In this document: positions 7,325 through 14,646 of the stretch, piece after piece | Layout: every line of letters starts with the position of its first letter | Position numbering within the stretch: the stretch's first letter is position 1 | Assembly: GCA_029881015.1 (NCBI GenBank) | Contig: JAOUNK010000039.1 | Span: 1 to 14,646 of the forward strand | DNA: 14,646 nt | Source: Gammaproteobacteria bacterium | GTDB lineage: Bacteria; Pseudomonadota; Gammaproteobacteria; Steroidobacterales; Woeseiaceae | Direction: 5' to 3' | Translations under genes and position numbers: made by a program | The notes under the pieces: generated by a model | What the model saw: only the letters and a program-made list of their open reading frames with translations | What the model was told of the DNA's origin: nothing | The model's database searches: none

Positions 7325-9475
7325 CCAAGCTGAAATCGAGGCACTGGCCACCGGCCGGCACAACAATCCGTTCGCGGTCCTGGGCCTGCACCGCGGCAAG
7401 AGCGGCCGCGTGGTCCGCACCCTGCAACCCGGCGCCAAGGCCGTCGACCTCGTGGACGGCAAGGGAAACAGGATCGCGTCAATGCGCCGCATTCATGACA
7501 ACGGGCTGTTCGAAGCGCCCATGCCGGCGCGCAAACGACGCTATGCCCTGAAAGTTACCTGGCAGTCCGGTGAGATCCAGGTGACCGAAGACCCCTACCG
7601 GTTTCCGTCCACGCTGGGCGAAATGGACCTGTACCTGCTGGGCGAAGGCTCCGACAAGAACGTCTATCGCAAGCTGGGCGCACATCCGAAGACTGTCGAC
7701 GGCGTCGACGGCACCCGGTTTGCCGTGTGGGCGCCCAACGCGTCGCGTGTCAGCGTCGTTGGCGACTTCAATAGCTGGGACGGTCGCCGCCACGTGATGC
7801 GCCTGCATCCGGGCAACGGTATCTGGGAGATCTTCCTGCCGGGTGTCGGCAATGGGGCCCTGTACAAGTATGAAATCACGGACGCCAACGGCGCGCTGCT
7901 GCCGCTGAAAGCCGACCCCTACGGCACGCTGCACGAACCGCCGCCGGGCAACTCGTCAATCGTCTTCGAAAGCGACTTTGACTGGCAGGACGACGACTGG
8001 CTGAGCACACACAGGACGGGACCGAAGCTGGATGCCCCGACCTGCATCTACGAAGTCCACCTGGGGTCCTGGCGCCGCAAGGACGACGGCAGCTACCTGA
8101 GCTATCGGGACCTCGCGAACGAGCTTGTACCCTACGTCGCCGAGATGGGTTTCACGCACATCGAGTTGCTGCCCGTCACCGAGCACCCGTTCGACGGGTC
8201 CTGGGGCTACCAGCCGATCGGGATGTTTGCGCCGACGCAGCGCTTCGGCACGCCCGACGATTTCCGGGCTTTCGTCGACGCCTGCCACGCGCAGCGCATT
8301 GGCGTCATCATGGACTGGGTCCCCGCGCACTTTCCCAATGACGAGCACGGGCTGCGACAATTCGACGGCACGGCCCTGTATGAACATGCCGATCCTCGCA
8401 AGGGAGCGCACGCCGACTGGGGTACGCTGATCTTCAACTACGGCCGCCGCGAAGTGATCAATTACCTGATCGGCAATGCGCTGTACTGGATCGACGAATT
8501 CCACATCGATGCGCTGCGCGTCGATGCGGTTGCCTCCATGCTGTACCTCGACTATTCGCGCGAGGACGGCGCGTGGGTACCGAACGAATTCGGTGGCAAC
8601 GAGAACCTCGAAGCGGTCGCGTTCCTGAAGCGCCTGAATACCGAGATACACGCCCACGGCGCAACCTCTTACGCCGAGGAATCGACGGCGTGGCCGAGCG
8701 TCTCGCGACCCGTCGACGCGGGCGGCCTCGGGTTCACCTATAAATGGAACATGGGATGGATGAACGACACCCTGTCCTACATGTCCGAGGACCCGGTGCA
8801 CCGCAAGTATCATCACGACAAGATGACGTTTGGTCTCGTCTACGCCTTCAACGAAAACTTCGTGCTACCGCTTTCGCACGACGAAGTGGTGCACGGCAAA
8901 CGCTCAATCCTCGGGCGCATGCCCGGCGATCGCTGGCAACAGCTTGCAAACCTGCGCGCTTATTACGGCGCGATGTACTCGCACCCGGGCAAGAAGCTGC
9001 TGTTCATGGGTAATGAAATCGCCCAGGATCGGGAGTGGAATCACGACCAGTCACTTGACTGGCATTTGCTCAACGATGCGGGCCACAGGGGAGTACAGGC
9101 GCTGCTGCGGGACCTCAATCACCTGTATGCCGCGACACCGGCCCTGCATGAAATCGACTTCGACGGCAGGGGCTTCGAGTGGATCGACTGGAACGACCGG
9201 GACAGCAGCGTACTGAGCTGGTTGCGGCGAGATTCACACGGCGCCTTCGTGGTCTCAGTAACGAACCTGACCCCGCTGGTTCGAGCAAACTTCAAACTTG
9301 GCGTCCCGGAAGGCGGCAACTACCGGACGCTGCTCAATACCGACGACAAACACTATGGCGGCAGTGGCGCTGGGCCGCACGTGGTCACGGCGACGAATGA
9401 AGGCCGGCACGGCAGGCCCTTCTCGATCGAATTGACGCTGCCCCCGCTGGCTACACTCTATTTGGAGAAAGAATA

Positions 9476-9476
<1 letters not shown>
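7317..9476 (+). CDS. glgB: 1,4-alpha-glucan branching enzyme
   Basis: GlgB cuts alpha-1,4 chains and re-attaches them as alpha-1,6 branches on glycogen. The 719-aa product is close to the E. coli length (728). An N-terminal module (about 1-105, NPFAVLGLH near 22-30) precedes a CBM48 domain (about 120-210, TRFAVWAPNASRVSVVGDFN). A GH13 barrel and C-terminal beta domain follow. The catalytic triad is visible: nucleophile Asp403 in ALRVDAVASM, acid/base Glu454 in YAEESTAWP, and Asp522 in LSHDEVVHGK. Spacing around these motifs differs from E. coli by only two residues. ATG 7317 lies inside the glgA stop region (8-nt overlap) with a weak ribosome site, consistent with translational coupling. The long N-terminal module marks it as the two-N-domain bacterial type. 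Confidence 0.97.
9464..9467 (+). promoter_or_regulatory. Ribosome binding site of glgP
   Basis: GGAG (in TTGGAGAAAGA) lies 8 nt before ATG 9476, inside the last codons of glgB. It is the clearest Shine-Dalgarno within the operon and supports the TAATG stop-start coupling. Confidence 0.7.
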
Positions 9477-11973
<2,497 letters not shown>

Positions 11974-11977
<4 letters not shown>

Positions 11978-13995
11978 TCCGGACGGGGCAAGCTGGGCCG
12001 CTTGGCTCGACGCCGGACAAGGACGGCACGAACTTCGCGGTGTACTCATCCATTGCGAATCGCGTGGAGCTGTGCCTCTTCGACGAGGCCGGCCTGCAGG
12101 TGGCGCGTCACGATCTGCCCGACTGCAGCGATGGCGTCTGGCACGGGTATCTTCCCGGCTGCCGGCCTGGCCAGCGCTACGGATTTCGCGTGCACGGTCC
12201 TTACGATGCAGCCCAGGGCCTGCGCTGCAATCCGAATAAACTGCTGATCGACCCGTATGCGCGGCGCCTGCAGGGTGAATTCCGCTGGACGGACAGCGTG
12301 TTCGATGCGAATGACGAGGATAGCGCGGGCAGCATGCCACTCTCGGTCGTTACGGATGCCATAGCGGTTGCCGACCATCGCCGGCCGCGCTTCCCCTGGA
12401 ATGAGACCATATTCTACGAGTGCAACCTGCGCGGCTACACCATGCGTCACCCGGCGGTCGATGAGGCCGACCGCGGCACGTTCTCGGGCTTCAAAAATCG
12501 CGAAGTACTCGAGTACATCAAGGCGCTGGGCGTAACGTCTGTCGAACTGATGCCGACCTACGCGTTCATCGACGAGCATCACCTCGTCAAGCAGGGTCTG
12601 CGCAATTTCTGGGGCTACAACACAATTTCGTTCTTTGCGCCGATGCCCCGCTACGCTCGTGGCGACGCCGACACCGAAATGCGCGACATGGTGCGCAGCA
12701 TTCACGATGCCGGGCTCGAGGTGATTCTCGATGTGGCCTACAACCACACCGGCGAGGCCGGCAGCGATGGCCCCACAGTCGGCTTTCGGGGTCTCGACAA
12801 CCTCACCTACTACCGTACGCTGCCTGACGATCCCGGCGCCTATATCAACGATACGGGCTGCGGCAATACGCTCAACGTCGAGCACCCGCGTGTGCGGCAA
12901 ATGGTCGTCGACAGCCTCGCCTGGTTCACGGATTCGATGGGCGTTGACGGCTTCCGTTTCGATCTCGCGACGGTCCTGGGGCGGCGGCACCACGGTTTCT
13001 CCAAGGGCCATCCCTTGTTGATGGAAATCAGCAACCACCCGCGCCTGCGCGAGAGCAAACTCATCGCCGAGCCCTGGGACCCGGGTCCTGGCGGCTACCA
13101 GCTGGGGAACTTCCCGCCGCGCTGGGCCGAGTGGAACGACATCTATCGCGATGGCGTGCGGCAGTTCTGGCGTGGCGATCTGGGCAAGAGCGGCGTCCTC
13201 GCAAGGCGCCTGCACGGGTCCGCCGACATCTTCGAGGCGAGCGGCCGCGGACCCGTATCGAGCGTCAACCTCGTGACTGCGCATGACGGATTCACGCTGC
13301 GCGATTCTGTCAGCTATGTCCACCGCCACAACGAGGCGAACGGCGAGAACAATCGCGACGGGCACGCACACAACTACAGCTGCAACTACGGCGTTGAGGG
13401 CGAGACCGATGACGAAGACATCATTCGGCAACGTCGTCGTCACAGCCTGAATCTCTTCGCAACGCTACTCATGTCCCAGGGAACACCGCTGATTCTCGCC
13501 GGCGACGAGTTCGGGAACTCGCAACAGGGCAATAACAATGCGTATGCGCAGGACAACGAGACAGGCTGGCTGGACTGGTCGGGCCGCGAGGATGAACCGT
13601 TGTTCACGGAGTTGGCGCGCGAACTGATCTGGTTGCGACGCGAAACGCCGTTGCTGCGCTTGCCGGAGTATGTCCACGGTACGCTCGAGCTACCGGAGGG
13701 CACCGTTCGAATCGACTGGATAAACCAGTGTGGCGATACCAAGCATGAATCCGAGTGGGCGCACAGTCGCGCATTCACGAAAGTCATTGCGCTCGGCAAA
13801 CACGATGGCAGCGAATCCGTCGCAGCCATACTCGTCAACGCTCACCACCACACGGCGGACATGAGACTGTCACGCAGCGAAACTTTACGCGACTGGCGCG
13901 TTGCGTTCTGCAGCGCCAGGGAAGACCCGCAACTCGATGAAGCGCGCAGGGTCACGATGCCTGCTATGTCGATCGCCTTGCTGCTGTCCGGCTAG
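11974..13995 (+). CDS. glgX: Glycogen debranching enzyme (isoamylase type)
   Basis: GlgX hydrolyses alpha-1,6 branches of the limit dextrin left by GlgP, releasing short maltodextrins. The 673-aa product is close to the E. coli 657. An N-terminal CBM48-like domain (PLGSTPDKDGTNFAVYSS, then HGPYDAAQGLRCNPNKLLID) precedes the GH13 barrel. Catalytic residues: Asp330 in VDGFRFDLATVLGR, Glu366 in KLIAEPWDPGPGGYQ, Asp438 in VTAHDGFTLRD. All three sit exactly five residues before the E. coli GlgX equivalents (335, 371, 443 by my recollection of the E. coli sequence). HNEANGENNRDG and LAGDEFGNSQQGNNNAY are further family marks. ATG 11974 overlaps the glgP stop (ATGA). Its TAG stop interlocks with that of the convergent lrp gene. 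The isoamylase/TreX family is the alternative name. Confidence 0.96.
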
Positions 13996-14456
13996 GGCTC
14001 GAGTGGCAATGCAGTCGAATACTTGACGCGTCGCAACACGAACGTCGAGCTCGCCGAGCGCACTGCCGCGTGGCTGAGGATTTGCGCGTTGAGAAAATCG
14101 TTATAGCTGTCCATATCGCGCGCGATGACCTGTAGCAGGTAGTCGCGCTCACCGGAGACCGAGAAGCACTCCATGACCTCGGGCAGCAGGGAGACATGCC
14201 GCTCGAAGTTCTGGCGGTTCTCGTCCGAGTGCTCCTTCATGGCAACCAGCAACAGCACCTGGATATTGAAGCCCGCGAGCTTCGGGTCCAGCAGCGCGAC
14301 CTGGCGCTGAATCAAACCGGCCTCCTCGAAGTCCCGAATCCGGCGCCAGCATGACGTGCGCGACATGCCCACGATTTCGGCGAGCTCACCCTGGTTGCGA
14401 GTCGTGTCGCGCTGCAGCTCCGCGAGCAGGCGACGGTCGGTACGCGTTAGCTTCAC
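13992..14456 (-). CDS. Lrp/AsnC-family transcriptional regulator
   Basis: This is a feast/famine DNA-binding protein with an N-terminal winged helix-turn-helix (NQGELAEIVGMSRTSCWRRI, about 21-40) and a C-terminal RAM ligand-binding and oligomerisation domain (GERDYLLQVIARD in the second half). Starting at GTG 14456 gives VKLTRTDRRLLAELQRD, the usual short Lrp N-terminus, and 154 aa. The frame stays open upstream, with ATGs at 14495 and 14504 and a TTG at 14513. Those would add an atypical charged extension, lack ribosome sites and run through palindromic DNA. A GGAG lies 12 nt before the GTG, rather far, so the start is not certain. It is divergent from hpd, suggesting control of tyrosine/phenylalanine degradation plus autoregulation. 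Its stop shares CTAG with glgX. A role in glycogen control is not supported. Confidence 0.92.
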   Translation of the reverse strand: MKLTRTDRRLLAELQRDTTRNQGELAEIVGMSRTSCWRRIRDFEEAGLIQRQVALLDPKLAGFNIQVLLLVAMKEHSDENRQNFERHVSLLPEVMECFSVSGERDYLLQVIARDMDSYNDFLNAQILSHAAVRSASSTFVLRRVKYSTALPLEP

Positions 14457-14486
14457 TTGGTCTTTTCGCTCCTGTTTTTCACTACT

Positions 14487-14504
14487 ATGAAACATTTGTT
14501 TCAT
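14487..14504. promoter_or_regulatory. Palindrome upstream of lrp, candidate operator
   Basis: ATGAAACA and TGTTTCAT are perfect 8-bp arms around TT. The site sits 31-48 nt upstream of the preferred GTG start of the Lrp-type gene. Lrp-family proteins commonly autoregulate by binding AT-rich imperfect palindromes near their own promoters. If translation instead began at ATG 14504 or 14495 this would be coding sequence. Confidence 0.45.
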
Positions 14505-14517
14505 TATTGCCAATAAT
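14503..14517. promoter_or_regulatory. Second palindrome in the lrp-hpd gap
   Basis: ATTATTG and CAATAAT are perfect 7-bp arms around a single C. It abuts the previous palindrome, sharing two bases, with centres about 15 bp apart. On the minus strand it contains AATAAT, a possible -10 for lrp, though TTGACT (14526-14521) is only 12 nt away, too close for a standard -35. It may be an operator half of a multi-dimer Lrp site. Confidence 0.4.
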
Positions 14518-14554
14518 CAGAGTCAAATCGGACTACTTTTCACTGTTTTTCGCT

Positions 14555-14560
14555 CATAAT
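14555..14560 (+). promoter_or_regulatory. Candidate -10 element for hpd
   Basis: CATAAT matches the sigma70 -10 consensus at five of six positions and lies about 45 nt before the hpd start. No recognisable -35 is found 15-19 nt upstream, which would fit a promoter that needs an activator. Weak evidence. Confidence 0.35.
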
Positions 14561-14592
14561 GTCGAAAGGATTTTACGACCCCAGAACCCGGC

Positions 14593-14598
14593 AGAGGA
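14593..14598 (+). promoter_or_regulatory. Ribosome binding site of hpd
   Basis: AGAGGA lies 7 nt before ATG 14606, good spacing, and fixes the start of the partial hpd gene at the right edge. Confidence 0.65.
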
Positions 14599-14605
14599 CA
14601 GAACG

Positions 14606-14646
14606 ATGGCAGATCTCTTCGATAATCCCATGGGACTCGATGGCTT
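14606..14646 (+). CDS. hpd: 4-hydroxyphenylpyruvate dioxygenase, N-terminal fragment
   Basis: Only 13 full codons are visible, reading MADLFDNPMGLDG followed by an incomplete codon (F or L). This closely matches the N-terminus of Pseudomonas-type 4-hydroxyphenylpyruvate dioxygenase, which begins MADLYENPMGLMGF. The enzyme converts 4-hydroxyphenylpyruvate to homogentisate in tyrosine catabolism using Fe(II) and oxygen. The AGAGGA ribosome site supports the start. Divergence from an Lrp/AsnC regulator suggests amino-acid-responsive control. The call rests on a short but distinctive stretch; the catalytic region is outside the window. Confidence 0.78.
   Translation, partial: MADLFDNPMGLDG

Noticed and set aside
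12046..13443. A 465-codon minus-strand frame opposite glgX.
   Set aside because: Antisense shadow of a gene with all GH13 catalytic motifs intact; no domain or ribosome site seen.
13980..14000. A rho-independent terminator for the glg operon.
   Set aside because: No stem with a following T-run is visible between glgX and the convergent gene; their stop codons overlap.

Overview
The window is GC-rich, tightly packed bacterial DNA, most likely from a gammaproteobacterium. I infer this from a Xanthomonas/Caulobacter-type TonB-dependent outer-membrane receptor, a gammaproteobacterial-style glycogen operon, and an Lrp-type regulator divergent from a Pseudomonas-like hpd gene. No rRNA, tRNA, mobile element or CRISPR array is visible, and no gene-free stretch exceeds 300 bases. 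The genus cannot be fixed from this sequence.

Layout. (1) Positions 1-2736, minus strand: a TonB-dependent receptor that runs off the left edge and lacks only its last few residues. (2) Positions 2737-2933: a divergent control region with a perfect 30-bp inverted repeat around a 5-nt spacer. It carries two copies of a 14-bp operator-like palindrome with core ATACGTAT. (3) Positions 2934-13995, plus strand: a six-gene operon malQ-glgC-glgA-glgB-glgP-glgX. Four of the five junctions overlap (53, 8, 1 and 4 nt) and the glgC-glgA gap is about 10 nt, so the genes are probably translationally coupled. (4) Positions 13992-14456, minus strand: an Lrp/AsnC regulator whose stop codon interlocks with that of glgX. 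(5) Positions 14457-14605: a second divergent control region with two abutting palindromes. (6) Positions 14606 to the right edge: the first codons of hpd (4-hydroxyphenylpyruvate dioxygenase).

How it works together. GlgC makes ADP-glucose, GlgA polymerises it and GlgB adds branches. GlgP degrades outer chains to glucose-1-phosphate, GlgX removes the limit-dextrin branches, and MalQ recycles the short maltodextrins released. The divergent receptor would bring alpha-glucan oligosaccharides across the outer membrane. The shared operator pair suggests that uptake and storage respond to the same signal; this is inference. The Lrp-hpd pair belongs to a separate aromatic amino acid (tyrosine) catabolism locus.

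Points that stand out: the long perfect palindrome between receptor and operon; a glgA reading frame with no ATG, GTG or TTG ahead of its essential ADP-glucose motif (AUC at 5768 is the best candidate); Trp replacing the E. coli activator-site Lys39 in GlgC; convergent genes sharing a CTAG stop; and paired palindromes at the lrp-hpd promoter. The enzymes themselves are orthodox. I see no clear evidence of a wholly new system here.
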